Shown piece by piece: positions 18,040 to 27,852 of a DNA stretch of 64,000 bases (position 1 is the first letter of the stretch; each line of letters opens with the position of its first letter). The notes under the pieces were generated by a model that was not told the origin of the DNA, ran no database searches, and saw nothing but the letters and a program-made list of their open reading frames with translations. A program made the translations under genes and the position numbers. The stretch comes from Hyphomicrobiales bacterium (GTDB taxonomy: Bacteria; Pseudomonadota; Alphaproteobacteria; Rhizobiales; Rhizobiaceae): positions 1 to 64,000 of the forward strand of contig UCCA01000020.1 in assembly GCA_900470805.1 (NCBI GenBank). The letters run 5' to 3'.

Positions 18040-18942
18040 CTACAGTCGGACATGCTCGGCGAGAAAGTCGAGCATGACGCGCACACGGATCGGTAGCGGG
18101 CCGCCTTGGCCGATGTAGACCGCATGGAAGTCCTCGGTGTCGCCGGGATTGTCGTTTTCGAGCAAAGGGATCAGGCGACCGGCCTCTATGTCGGCGCGGA
18201 CGGTGAAGTGCACGAGCCGGGCCAATCCCGCCGCCGCCAGCGCCATGTGACGCATCGCTTCGCCGTCGCCGACCTGGATGCCCGGGGTGACCGGCAGGGT
18301 GACGGTCTCACTGCCCTCGCGGATCGGCCAGCCTTCAATGCTTCTGCTATATCCCAGGCCGATACGGCGGTGATGACGCAGCTCGATCGACGATTTCGGC
18401 TCTCCGTGGCGCTCGAGATAGGCGGGTGAGGCGACGATGATCATGCGCGCCGTGCCCAGCTTGCGGGCGATCAGGCTAGAGCTCTTCAGCGGGCCGGTGC
18501 GAATGGCCACATCGGCGCGGTCATCGAGGAGATCGACCACCCGGTCGGTATGGGAGATGTCGAGCGTAATGTCAGGATATCGCGAGAGAAAGACAGGCAC
18601 CAGCGGCGCCAGGATGTGGTTGCCGAAGGAGGCGCTGGTGTTGATGCGGATCGGGCCGGCGACGCTTTCGCCGGACCTAGCGTTGCGTTCGGCCTCGGCG
18701 ATATCGGCGAGGATCGTGACGCTGCGTTCGTAGAAGACGCAGCCTTCCGGCGTGAGCTGCAGCTTGCGGGTCGAGCGGTTGACGAGGCGGGTGCCCAGAC
18801 GCGTTTCCAGTCGCGTGACCAGCTTGCTGACGGCCGACGGCGTCATGCGGCAGGCTTGGGCGGCCGCGGTGAAGCCACCGAGCTCGACGGCGCGGACGAA
18901 GACTTCCATCTCACCCGATCGGTTGATGTCCTGCCGGCTCAT
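18040..18942 (-). CDS. LysR-family transcriptional regulator
   Basis: This 300-residue regulator has an N-terminal winged helix (FTAAAQACRMTPSAVSKLVTRLE) and a periplasmic-binding-like effector domain. It is divergent from an aldo/keto reductase, with a gap of 92 bases between start codons. That is the standard LysR-target geometry, so it probably controls the reductase and itself. The effector is unknown. Confidence 0.92.
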   Translation of the reverse strand: MSRQDINRSGEMEVFVRAVELGGFTAAAQACRMTPSAVSKLVTRLETRLGTRLVNRSTRKLQLTPEGCVFYERSVTILADIAEAERNARSGESVAGPIRINTSASFGNHILAPLVPVFLSRYPDITLDISHTDRVVDLLDDRADVAIRTGPLKSSSLIARKLGTARMIIVASPAYLERHGEPKSSIELRHHRRIGLGYSRSIEGWPIREGSETVTLPVTPGIQVGDGEAMRHMALAAAGLARLVHFTVRADIEAGRLIPLLENDNPGDTEDFHAVYIGQGGPLPIRVRVMLDFLAEHVRL

Positions 18943-18951
18943 GATGACTTC

Positions 18952-18963
18952 AATTCATGAATT
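18952..18963. promoter_or_regulatory. Palindrome between LysR and aldo/keto reductase
   Basis: AATTCATGAATT is a perfect 12-bp dyad 10 bases upstream of the LysR start. It could be part of an autoregulatory site. LysR sites usually have the form T-N11-A, which this does not clearly match. Confidence 0.3.
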
Positions 18964-19034
18964 CTATTCCCTGATGCAATCTATTTCACCGTGCGATCCA
19001 TGTCTATCTGTGTTGGACCAACAGGAGACAGATG

Positions 19035-20069
<1,035 letters not shown>

Positions 20070-20178
20070 GCCCGCCCGTGCCAGGGCGGTTGCGGCAATT
20101 CTTGCACTAGACAGCCGCCATCTCTTGTCTCATACCAACATGCCTCCGGGCGACGACGACGGTAAGGAGATCAAAGAG

Positions 20179-21591
20179 ATGGCGCTGAAAGACGCGAAGG
20201 CCGGTACACGCAACGAGGCAGGCATCGCCGACGTCCTCGGCATCCTGAAGCAGAGTTTCGGCGAGCGTTTCCAGACCGGCCAGTCGTTTCGCGAGCAGCA
20301 TGCTCACACGACGACTTACATTCCCTCGCAGCTGCCTGACGGCGTGCTGTTCGCGGAGAGTGCCGACGACGTCAAGGCGGCGGTGAAGGTCTGCGCCGAG
20401 CACAGGGTGCCGGTGATCGGCTTCGGCACGGGTTCATCGCTGGAAGGCCAGGTCAATGCGCCGAGCGGCGGCATTTCGATCGATTTCAGCCGCATGAACC
20501 GGGTGCTCGAAGTCAATATGGAAGATCTCGACTGCACCGTAGAGCCGGGCGTGACGCGCGAGGACCTCAACACCTATCTGCGCGACACCGGTCTGTTTTT
20601 CCCGATCGACCCGGGCGCCAATGCCTCGATCGGCGGCATGGCATCGACGCGGGCGTCGGGCACCAATGCGGTGCGCTACGGCACGATGAAGGACAATGTT
20701 CTCGCGGTGACGGCCGTCACGGCCAATGGCGAGGAAATACGCACGGCACGGCGCGCCCGCAAATCGTCGGCCGGATACGACCTGACGCGGCTGTTCGTCG
20801 GCGCCGAGGGAACGCTTGGCATCCTGACCTCCGTCACGTTGCGGCTTCAGGGCATTCCGCAGAAGATCGGCGGCGGCGTCTGTGCGTTCCCGACGGTGCG
20901 CGCAGCCTGCGATGCCGTGATCATGACGATCCAGATGGGTGTGCCGGTGGCGCGTATCGAACTTCTCGATGCGCTGCAGATCCGTGCCTGCAACGCCTAT
21001 TCGAAACTGAACTACGAGGAAAAGCCGACGCTGTTCGTGGAATTCCACGGCACCGACGAGACGGTTGCACTGCAATCGGCGCAGTTCGGCGAGATCGCGG
21101 CGGAATGCGGTGGCGGGGAGTTCGCCTGGACCGTCAATGCCGAGGAGCGCAACAAGCTCTGGAAGGCCCGTCACGACGCCTACTGGGCGTCGCGAGCGCT
21201 GGCGCCCGAGATGGCGGCGCTGTCGACCGACGTCTGCGTGCCGATCTCTCGGCTGGCCGACTGCATCGGCGAGACGCAGGCCGATATCGAGAAACATGGG
21301 CTGCTGGCGATGATCGTCGGGCATGCCGGCGACGGCAATTTCCACGTGTTATTGCTGTTCGACGATAAGACCGAAGAGGGCATTTCTGTTGCCGAAAACT
21401 TCGTCGGCCGGTTGAACAAGCGGGCGCTTGAGATGGACGGCACCTGCACCGGAGAGCATGGCATCGGCCAGGGCAAGATGGCCTTCCTGCAGGAAGAACT
21501 TGGCGGTGCTGTCGACCTGATGCGGCAGGTGAAACAGGCGCTGGACCCGGATAACATTTTCAATCCGGGGAAGATTTTCCATTCCGCCTGA
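20179..21591 (+). CDS. FAD-linked D-2-hydroxyacid dehydrogenase (D-lactate dehydrogenase/GlcD type)
   Basis: This 470-residue flavoprotein oxidises a D-2-hydroxyacid, most likely D-lactate or glycolate, and passes electrons to cytochrome c or quinone. The N-terminal FAD-binding (PCMH) fold shows VIGFGTGSSLEGQ and the pyrophosphate-binding loop PGANASIGGMASTRASGT in parts. The C-terminal domain ends with the hallmark GEHGIGQGK (metal and substrate His) and the LDPDNIFNPGKIF tail. AAGGAG sits 10 bases upstream of the ATG at 20179. An upstream ATG at 20125 adds a non-homologous 18 residues. The specific substrate is not decided by sequence. Confidence 0.9.
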   Translation: MALKDAKAGTRNEAGIADVLGILKQSFGERFQTGQSFREQHAHTTTYIPSQLPDGVLFAESADDVKAAVKVCAEHRVPVIGFGTGSSLEGQVNAPSGGISIDFSRMNRVLEVNMEDLDCTVEPGVTREDLNTYLRDTGLFFPIDPGANASIGGMASTRASGTNAVRYGTMKDNVLAVTAVTANGEEIRTARRARKSSAGYDLTRLFVGAEGTLGILTSVTLRLQGIPQKIGGGVCAFPTVRAACDAVIMTIQMGVPVARIELLDALQIRACNAYSKLNYEEKPTLFVEFHGTDETVALQSAQFGEIAAECGGGEFAWTVNAEERNKLWKARHDAYWASRALAPEMAALSTDVCVPISRLADCIGETQADIEKHGLLAMIVGHAGDGNFHVLLLFDDKTEEGISVAENFVGRLNKRALEMDGTCTGEHGIGQGKMAFLQEELGGAVDLMRQVKQALDPDNIFNPGKIFHSA

Positions 21592-21641
21592 AAATCAACA
21601 CTCTGTTGCTCTTGGTTTGCTTGCGGTAGAGACAAACAGGA

Positions 21642-21660
21642 GCGCCTCGAATCGAGGCGC
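21642..21660. other. Hairpin upstream of asmA-like gene
   Basis: GCGCCTC and GAGGCGC form a 7-bp stem with a GAATC loop between the hydroxyacid dehydrogenase and the AsmA gene. The downstream bases are C- and A-rich, not T-rich, so this is at best an atypical terminator. Confidence 0.4.
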
Positions 21661-21768
21661 CCCCGAAAAACCCGGCCGTAACAAGGAATTGCGCTGTTGT
21701 TGCCTGAAAGCCGCTTCACACTCTTCGGGTTGATGATCTAGTGTCCGCTGTAGAAGCCCGAATGGAGA

Positions 21769-24700
21769 ATGATTGACTTGGTAGGCCGGTTCCTCGTCGT
21801 GCTGGGTGGTGTGGTTGTGGTGGCGCTGTTCGTGGCGCTGTTCGCGCCCATGTTCATCGACTGGACCGGCTTCCGTCAGAATTTCGAGGATCAGGCAAGC
21901 CGGATTATCGGCAAGAAGGTGGTCGTGCACGGCGCCGTCGATGCGCGCCTCCTGCCGTTTCCGTCCGTGACCCTGCATGACGTGCGGGTGGGGGAGGAGA
22001 TGGACGGATCGCCGATCGTGCAGGTCGAGCAGTTCTCCATGGATGCGGAACTGGCGCCCTTCCTGTCGGGCGAAGCGCTGATCTTCGACATGCGCGTGGT
22101 CAATCCGAAGGTGAAGCTGCGGCTGCTGAAGGACGGAACGCTGGACTGGACCCGCGGCAGCCAGCCGGAAATTCCGGCAAAGACCGTCGTTCTCGAAAAT
22201 GTTCATGTCAGCGGCGGCGACCTGCAATTCATCGACGACCAGTCCGGCCGTTCGCGCCATGTGACGGGCCTCAACGCCGAGATGTCGGCGAAATCGCTGG
22301 CCGGTCCCTGGCGGATCGAGGGGGACGCGGCGCTCGATGGCGAGCATGGCAATTTTCTCATTGCCAGCAATCAGCCTGACGAGAACGGCGTGCTCAGGAT
22401 GCGCACGCGGCTTGAGCCGGACAAGCATCCGGTGACGGTCGATCTCGATGGCGAACTGAAGCTGGTCGACAGCAAGCCGAACTACCAGGGCACGATGTCG
22501 GCGCAGATCGAACGCACGGCAAGCAAGCAGGCAAAGGGTAGCGACAAGAGCAATTTGCCGCCGCGCGTGAAGGGCAAGTTCGAGCTTACCAACGAAAGCA
22601 TCCGCATTCCAGAATACCGGCTGGAGATCGGCGCCCAGGATGATCCTTATGTGGTCACCGGCGAGGCGACACTCGATACCGGCGCGAAGCCACAGTTCCT
22701 GCTTACGGCCGATGGCCAGCAGATTGACGTCAGCCGGATCGGCAATCAGGGTTCGAACGGCAAGACGGCGCGCGATCCGAGCCTTTCCGCCAAGCAGCGG
22801 CTGAACGCGCTGATCCAGATCGTGTCGCAGATTCCGGTGCCGCAGGTGCCGGGCAAGGCGAGCGTGCGGCTGCCGGCGATCGTTGCCGGCGACACCACCA
22901 TTCGCGACGTGCAGCTCGATCTCGAGCCGGCCGGCAGTGGCTGGACGATCGATCACGCCTTCGGCACGCTTCCCGGACGGACGCTGGTGGAAGGCAATGG
23001 CCAGCTGACGCTGCAGGGGCAGCCGTCGTTCAAGGGTGAGGTCACCGTTGCATCGAAGCAGCCGACGGGGCTTGCCTCGTGGCTCTCCGGCGATGTCGAC
23101 CCGGCCATCCGGCAGCTGCAGCAGGCCGGTTTCTCGGCCGATGTGAACTTGACGCATGAGCGGCAGACCTTCGACAATCTCGAGATTGCCGTTGGACCTG
23201 CAACGCTGAAGGGCAGGCTCGACCGGCAGGCGGTCGCCAATCAGGCGCCGACGCTGGATGTGGCGCTTTCGGGCGATGCACTCGACCTCGATGCGCTGCG
23301 GGCGCTGACGGGGCTGTTTACCGGGCAGGATGCCGGCAACAATGTGCTCGACCACAAGATCAAGGCGCAGCTGAAGGCTGACAAGTTCACCGCCTTCGGC
23401 GTCGAGGCCGGCGATGTCGAGACGAGCTTCACGATCGCCGACGGCGCGCTCGCGGTCGACAAGCTGGCCGTGAAGAACCTCGCGGGCGCCGAACTGACGG
23501 CGACCGGGCGGGCCGAGGGCTCGCTGCTCGACTACAAGGGATCTGGCGAGATCACCTTCAAGGCGGCCGATCCGGCCTCGTTCTTTGCGATGCTGAAGGC
23601 GCATCTGCCGGAGCATCCTGTCATGGACCAGCTGGTGCGCAATGCGGCGTGGTACACCAACACGGCGTTGCGCGGTGCCGTAACGCTTGGCGGCGATCAG
23701 GGCGACGGGCTGGCGGTGACGTTGGCCGGCGTTGCCAACGGCAGCCGCATGAACCTCGACTACCGCATGTCTGACCTGCTGGCGCTGACCGGCAAGGGCA
23801 CGACCAGCCTCGAGGCCACGCTCGAGAACAACGTGACCTCGGTGCTGTTCGGCCAAGCGGGTCTCGATCCGCTCCCGGTCGATGCCGATGCCAACGGACG
23901 CCTGACGCTGAAGGTGCAGGCGGAGGGGACCGATCCGGCCGATGCGGCGCTGACCTTTGCCACCGACCGCACCTCGTTCACCGCCAGTGGCAAGGTCGAT
24001 ATCCGGCCGCAGACCTTCATGAACGGGCAATTGGCGTTGTCAGTCGAAAGCGCCGATCTCGATCCGTATCTCGTGATGAACGGCATAGGCGTGCCGCAGA
24101 TGGGCACCGGCCTGCCTTTCAAGCTGACGACCACCGCCACGGTCGACGGTGACAAGGTGGCGTTCGCCAATATCGCTGGCCATGCCGCGGACAACGAATT
24201 CACCGGCGCGATGACGCTCGACCGCAAGGCGGACAGGACGACTGCATCCGGCGAACTGGCGCTTTCCAAGCTCGACGGCACGTGGCTCGGGGAGGCGGTC
24301 TACGGGCCGATGACGGATCCCGCGAACGGCAATATTTCGACGGCGGCGCTCGGCATTCCCGTCTTCAAGGATGTGGATGTCAACGTGAAGCTCTCGGCCA
24401 AGCAGTTCTGGCCCGGCTGGTCCAATCCGATCGCCGACTTTACCTCCAACGTCGCCTACAAGGGTGACGAGCTGCAGCTCAACGACATGAAGGGCATCTG
24501 GGACGGCGGCACGGTCGACGGCAATGTGAAGTTCACCAATGCCGAAGGGACCGGTTTCCTGCAGATGAAACTGGCGCTTGCCAATGCCGATCTGGCCGGC
24601 GTGGTCTGGCAGCGCGATGGCGCGCCGGCGGCCAACGGCAAGTTCGGGCTCTCGTTGTCGACCGAAGCGTCGGGCAAATCGATGAAGGACATCGCCAGTT

Positions 24701-25548
24701 CGCTGAACGGGTCGGGCGAGCTCCAGCTTGGCGAGACCAGCGTTCGCGGTCTCAATCTCGGCATGCTGGCGCCGCTTCTTTCGGCGACCGATCCGATGCA
24801 GGATCAGCTGAATGCCGGCAAGGTGCACCCGATCGTCGAGACGCTGCTCAACAATGGCGAAGCCAAGCTGCCCGCGACGGCCATTCCCTTCAACGTCACC
24901 GATGGCGTGTTGCGGGTCCAGAACGTGGCCATCGCCACGGACCAGGCGAAGCTGACCAGCAATGCAGAGATCGATCTGCCGCAGGAGCGTATCAACGCCT
25001 CGGTCAACATCAGCCTCAACCCGCTCGGCGACGCGCTGACGGGAGCGGATCCGGCGATCCGGCTGGATTTCTCGGGCGTGCTGGGGTCGCCGGGCAGGGT
25101 GATGGATGTGACCGATATCACCGGATACCTGTCGCTGCGCGCCTTCGAGCGCGAGCGGCGGCGGGTCGAGAAGTTGCAGTCGAACGTGCTGGAGCAGCAG
25201 CGCCTGCGCCGGGAAGTGTCGCTTGCCAAGTTCAACGACGAGCAGCGCGAGAAGGCCGCGGCCATCGAGGCGCAGCGCAAGGCCGAGGAAGACCGTCTGA
25301 GGACGCTGGCGGCAGAGCAGGCGGCGCGCGAGAAGGCCGAAGCCGAGGCGAAAGCAAAGGCCGCCGCCGAGGTTGCGGCCAAGGCCCAGGCGGAAGCTGC
25401 AGCGAAGGCGGCAGCCGATGCGAAGGCCAAGGCGGATGCGGATGCCGAAGCCGAGCGGCAGGCGAAGGAACTGCTGGCGACACCGCCGCAGAATTCGCTC
25501 AATTTCAACACCGTCCCGGGTTTGCCGGGCGTGCAGGTGCCGCAGTAA
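21769..25548 (+). CDS. AsmA family protein with TolA-like C-terminal tail
   Basis: This 1259-residue envelope protein is of the AsmA type (AsmA/TamB/YhdP relatives, bridge-like lipid-transport candidates). An N-terminal membrane anchor (VVLGGVVVVALFVALFAPMF) precedes the AsmA N-terminal domain (about residues 30-200). A very long periplasmic stretch of beta-strand repeats follows, then the AsmA C-terminal region at about 950-1120. The last 110 residues are a charged, Ala/Lys/Glu-rich coiled coil resembling TolA, ending in a short Pro-containing tail. The ATG at 21769 lies only 2 bases after GGAG, so a TTG at 21778 is a realistic alternative. It is much longer than E. coli AsmA (about 617 residues). 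Confidence 0.88.
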   Translation: MIDLVGRFLVVLGGVVVVALFVALFAPMFIDWTGFRQNFEDQASRIIGKKVVVHGAVDARLLPFPSVTLHDVRVGEEMDGSPIVQVEQFSMDAELAPFLSGEALIFDMRVVNPKVKLRLLKDGTLDWTRGSQPEIPAKTVVLENVHVSGGDLQFIDDQSGRSRHVTGLNAEMSAKSLAGPWRIEGDAALDGEHGNFLIASNQPDENGVLRMRTRLEPDKHPVTVDLDGELKLVDSKPNYQGTMSAQIERTASKQAKGSDKSNLPPRVKGKFELTNESIRIPEYRLEIGAQDDPYVVTGEATLDTGAKPQFLLTADGQQIDVSRIGNQGSNGKTARDPSLSAKQRLNALIQIVSQIPVPQVPGKASVRLPAIVAGDTTIRDVQLDLEPAGSGWTIDHAFGTLPGRTLVEGNGQLTLQGQPSFKGEVTVASKQPTGLASWLSGDVDPAIRQLQQAGFSADVNLTHERQTFDNLEIAVGPATLKGRLDRQAVANQAPTLDVALSGDALDLDALRALTGLFTGQDAGNNVLDHKIKAQLKADKFTAFGVEAGDVETSFTIADGALAVDKLAVKNLAGAELTATGRAEGSLLDYKGSGEITFKAADPASFFAMLKAHLPEHPVMDQLVRNAAWYTNTALRGAVTLGGDQGDGLAVTLAGVANGSRMNLDYRMSDLLALTGKGTTSLEATLENNVTSVLFGQAGLDPLPVDADANGRLTLKVQAEGTDPADAALTFATDRTSFTASGKVDIRPQTFMNGQLALSVESADLDPYLVMNGIGVPQMGTGLPFKLTTTATVDGDKVAFANIAGHAADNEFTGAMTLDRKADRTTASGELALSKLDGTWLGEAVYGPMTDPANGNISTAALGIPVFKDVDVNVKLSAKQFWPGWSNPIADFTSNVAYKGDELQLNDMKGIWDGGTVDGNVKFTNAEGTGFLQMKLALANADLAGVVWQRDGAPAANGKFGLSLSTEASGKSMKDIASSLNGSGELQLGETSVRGLNLGMLAPLLSATDPMQDQLNAGKVHPIVETLLNNGEAKLPATAIPFNVTDGVLRVQNVAIATDQAKLTSNAEIDLPQERINASVNISLNPLGDALTGADPAIRLDFSGVLGSPGRVMDVTDITGYLSLRAFERERRRVEKLQSNVLEQQRLRREVSLAKFNDEQREKAAAIEAQRKAEEDRLRTLAAEQAAREKAEAEAKAKAAAEVAAKAQAEAAAKAAADAKAKADADAEAERQAKELLATPPQNSLNFNTVPGLPGVQVPQ

Positions 25549-25588
25549 TTCAGCCTTTTGAGCGAAATTTTGGCTCGCCAGTGCCTTG

Positions 25589-26101
25589 TCAGCGCTGCTC
25601 GCGCTGCGCCCGTCCGATCACTGCGTTGACGAAGCTGGCCTTGGCGGCGGTGTAGCCGTCGCCGTCATATTCGAACTGGTCTGCGAGGCTTTGTTTCAGG
25701 GCCTGATATTCGGCGGCGGTTCGCGGATTGGTGCGAAGGTGATCCCTGAACAGCATGCGGCGCCGATGCGTGTCGTGGCTTTCGGGACAGAGGTAGACGC
25801 GCTGTCCCGGCGTTTCCGATCGTTTCATGAAGGCGAATATGTCGGCATCGTAGCGGTTGCCGCGCGGCTCGTAGCCTGCGGCTTCGATGATCGGGCATGC
25901 GGCAAGAACGTGCTGTGCTGTGGGAAGGATGATGTCGATGTCGATCAGCGGCTTGGCCGCGAGGCCGGGAACGGCGGTGCTGCCGATATGGTGGATGGAG
26001 AGCACGCTATCGGGCAACAGGTTGCGGATAGTGTCGGCGATCTCCAGGAATCGGAGAGACCATGCCGGATCGTAGGCGACGATCTCAACCCGTTGGGGCA
26101 T
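25589..26101 (-). CDS. GrpB family protein (nucleotidyltransferase fold)
   Basis: This 170-residue protein belongs to the GrpB/UPF0157 family, which has a nucleotidyltransferase-like fold. Family motifs include EIVAYDPAW at the start, HHIGSTAVPGLAAKPLIDIDI and RRRMLFRDHLRTNP (parts). The biochemical role is not established. Its start overlaps the 3' end of the ribbon-helix-helix gene by 17 bases on the same strand, so the two are probably co-transcribed. Confidence 0.88.
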   Translation of the reverse strand: MPQRVEIVAYDPAWSLRFLEIADTIRNLLPDSVLSIHHIGSTAVPGLAAKPLIDIDIILPTAQHVLAACPIIEAAGYEPRGNRYDADIFAFMKRSETPGQRVYLCPESHDTHRRRMLFRDHLRTNPRTAAEYQALKQSLADQFEYDGDGYTAAKASFVNAVIGRAQREQR

Positions 26102-26363
26102 TGGCTGCGTCCTCGTTCTCTGGCCGTGCAGCGTCGGCCCGCCCGTCGCGGTGGCCTGCCGCTTTCACCCATGCCAGGACGTGCAGGCGCAGGGCCGAAG
26201 AGAGATTGCTGTCGGCGTCCCTGTTGTCGTCGATTTCGGAGATCAGGGCAGCGAGAGGAATGGCGCGGGCGGCGGCGATCGCCGTCAGTTCGCTCCAGAA
26301 CGCGTCTTCCAGCGTGAAGCTGGTGCGGTGGCCGTGGAGGGTGGTCGAGTGCTTGCGGATCAT
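26085..26363 (-). CDS. Ribbon-helix-helix domain protein (PF13467-like)
   Basis: This 92-residue protein begins with RKHSTTLHGHRTSFTLEDAFW, typical of the ribbon-helix-helix proteins found in alphaproteobacteria near DUF4169. About 70 residues form the domain, and the C-terminus is a polar tail. It may bind DNA, but its target is unknown. It lies upstream of GrpB, with overlapping ends, and downstream of the DUF4169 and sspB genes on the same strand. Confidence 0.75.
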   Translation of the reverse strand: MIRKHSTTLHGHRTSFTLEDAFWSELTAIAAARAIPLAALISEIDDNRDADSNLSSALRLHVLAWVKAAGHRDGRADAARPENEDAANAPTG

Positions 26364-26451
26364 GGCGTCGGTGTCGATCCGTCTTCACAAGATGAGTCCG
26401 GAAACGGCGGCAAGCGGTTGATCGCCGAATCCTTTCGGCTCCCGGCCGGCA

Positions 26452-26646
26452 TCATCTCTCGTCGTCGTTCTTGTCGATGCGGCCTTGATCGTGGGCGCGT
26501 TCGGCCTTGTCGTTCAAAGCCTTCGTCAGATCCTTCTCAACCTTGGTGCGGCCGAAGGAGATGCGGTTCTGTTCGGCGTGCCTGTCCTTGTCGGAGCGGG
26601 CCTGCTTTTTCTTGAACTGGCGGAGATTGACGATTTCGGCGCTCAC
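26452..26646 (-). CDS. DUF4169 family small basic protein
   Basis: This is a 64-residue highly charged protein starting MSAEIVNLRQFKKKQ, a signature of DUF4169, followed by Lys/Arg/Asp-rich helix. Genes of this family lie next to ribbon-helix-helix genes across Rhizobiales. The function is unknown. It sits 88 bases upstream of the RHH gene and 75 bases downstream of sspB, separated from sspB by a terminator. Confidence 0.75.
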   Translation of the reverse strand: MSAEIVNLRQFKKKQARSDKDRHAEQNRISFGRTKVEKDLTKALNDKAERAHDQGRIDKNDDER

Positions 26647-26690
26647 GGGTGCCCCCGGTGGAAAGGGCCGCCGTCGACGGGCCCGACATG

Positions 26691-26713
26691 AAAAAGGGAA
26701 GCAAATGCTTCCC
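26691..26713 (-). terminator. Rho-independent terminator of sspB
   Basis: On the minus strand GGGAAGC-ATTT-GCTTCCC is followed directly by TTTTT. It lies 9 bases after the sspB stop and is a canonical intrinsic terminator. Confidence 0.85.
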
Positions 26714-26721
26714 CTGGATTG

Positions 26722-27240
26722 TTACTGCTTCTTGCGGAATGCGTCGAGAGAAACGACCGATCCCGGCTTCTTCTCCTCGCCGTCGGCAGGCTTGGCTGCC
26801 GCGTCCTCGGTCTTTTCCGCCTTTTCGGCGGCGACCGGATAGGCGGTGATCTCGGCTTCCGGCAGCTCGTCGCTGTCGGCCAAGGGAACGTCGAACTCAA
26901 GCTCGAAATTGACCGATGGATCGTAGAAGCCGCGGATGGCATTGAACGGGACGAACAGCTTTTCCGGAATGTCGGAGAACGACAGGCCGATCTCGAAATG
27001 CGAATCGGTGACCTTCATTTCCCAGAACTGGTGCTGGATGACGATGGTCATCTGCTCGGGATACTTGGACTTCAGGAGTTGCGAGATGCGAACACCAGGC
27101 GCACCGGTCAGGAAGGTGATGAAAAAGTGATGCTCGCCCGGCAGGCGGCCGGTCGCTGCGACTTCGGACAATACCTTGCGGATGACGCCGCGAAGCGCGT
27201 CCTGTGCCAGAATGTCGTAACGGATATGATCCTGCCCCAT
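26722..27240 (-). CDS. sspB: ClpXP protease specificity-enhancing factor SspB (alpha type)
   Basis: This 172-residue adaptor binds the tmRNA-encoded degradation tag and delivers tagged proteins to ClpXP. The folded N-terminal domain (about residues 1-125) includes GEHHFFITFLTGAPGV and MTIVIQHQFWEM (parts), which correspond to the tag-binding groove. A flexible acidic/Ala-rich linker follows. The last residues (VVSLDAFRKKQ) correspond to the ClpX-binding tail motif. AGGA precedes the ATG at 27240, and the longer frame to 27279 lacks support. It lies directly downstream of ssrA on the same strand. Confidence 0.92.
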   Translation of the reverse strand: MGQDHIRYDILAQDALRGVIRKVLSEVAATGRLPGEHHFFITFLTGAPGVRISQLLKSKYPEQMTIVIQHQFWEMKVTDSHFEIGLSFSDIPEKLFVPFNAIRGFYDPSVNFELEFDVPLADSDELPEAEITAYPVAAEKAEKTEDAAAKPADGEEKKPGSVVSLDAFRKKQ

Positions 27241-27336
27241 GCTTATCCTGTCTTTCGTTCGTCCGTACGTCGTGTCCAAGGCTATATGCCATGACCGGGA
27301 GGCTTGGAAAAGCCCGGAGCCGAGTCATGCTTTAGC

Positions 27337-27697
27337 AAATCATACATGATTTGAGCTTGGGGGAGAAGGTGAAGGCTTCTGTTGCCAGGTGCCTTCGGAC
27401 CCCGCCTTAAGGTGCGAACCTTCAGGACTTGATTTGAAGTGTCACACCACCATTAGGCAGCGAGACGAGCTTCCGCATAGTTGTCATTTGCAACTACAAT
27501 TTTAGCCCGATAACGGCGGTACAATGCCGAGCAAAAAGACGATCTTTACACCCTTGTCGATCCTGTTTCGCCCCCATCAAAAGCCGGCCATTCCAGAGAA
27601 TGCCGGCCGGTTTTTGGTGGAGGCGCCGGGTACCGCCCCCGGGTCCAATAGGCTTATTACACCGCTCATTTATCGCCATAGCCAATCCGAGGACTGG
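27337..27697 (-). ncRNA. ssrA: Transfer-messenger RNA, permuted two-piece alpha type
   Basis: On the minus strand the acceptor piece comes first (about 27697 down to 27615). It contains AATAAGCCTATTGGACCC, a T-arm-like segment and a terminal CCTCCACCA. A spacer (27614-27576) with a CCGGC hairpin follows. The coding piece then starts GGGGGCGAAACAGG at 27575 and carries the tag frame at 27491-27453, read as ANDNYAEARLAA then stop. The acceptor stem GGGGGCG pairs with CGCCTCC and includes the G-U pair needed for alanylation. The order acceptor-then-coding is the circularly permuted form known from alphaproteobacteria. The outer ends are approximate. A palindrome at 27337-27354 may mark the 3' end. 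Confidence 0.93.
27576..27614 (-). other. Excised spacer of permuted tmRNA
   Basis: This spacer lies between the CCA end of the acceptor piece and the 5' G of the coding piece. It contains the inverted repeat GCCGGCATTC...GAATGGCCGGC, a hairpin probably recognised during processing. Confidence 0.7.
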
Positions 27698-27702
27698 CAG
27701 GG

Positions 27703-27708
27703 GTGATA
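27703..27708 (-). promoter_or_regulatory. Possible -10 element for ssrA
   Basis: TATATC on the minus strand lies 6-8 bases before the presumed 5' end of the tmRNA precursor. A clear -35 is not seen, so this is tentative. Confidence 0.3.
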
Positions 27709-27852
27709 TAGTGTTTTCCTGATCGCATGGGAAGGGCCATCGTCATAAAAGCATCGTGGTTGTCCGGAGATTCATCGGGAAAAGCGTGGGGCGCGATTGG
27801 TTTTGCCCGGCAATGGGCTTAAATATGGGAAAAATAGAATCGGCGGCGGGCG

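Noticed and set aside
21642..21660. A strong intrinsic terminator before asmA
   Set aside because: The stem is good, but no T-run follows on either strand.
21595..24030. An 811-residue minus-strand frame opposite the AsmA gene
   Set aside because: It is an antisense shadow of the same type with no ribosome site or domain.
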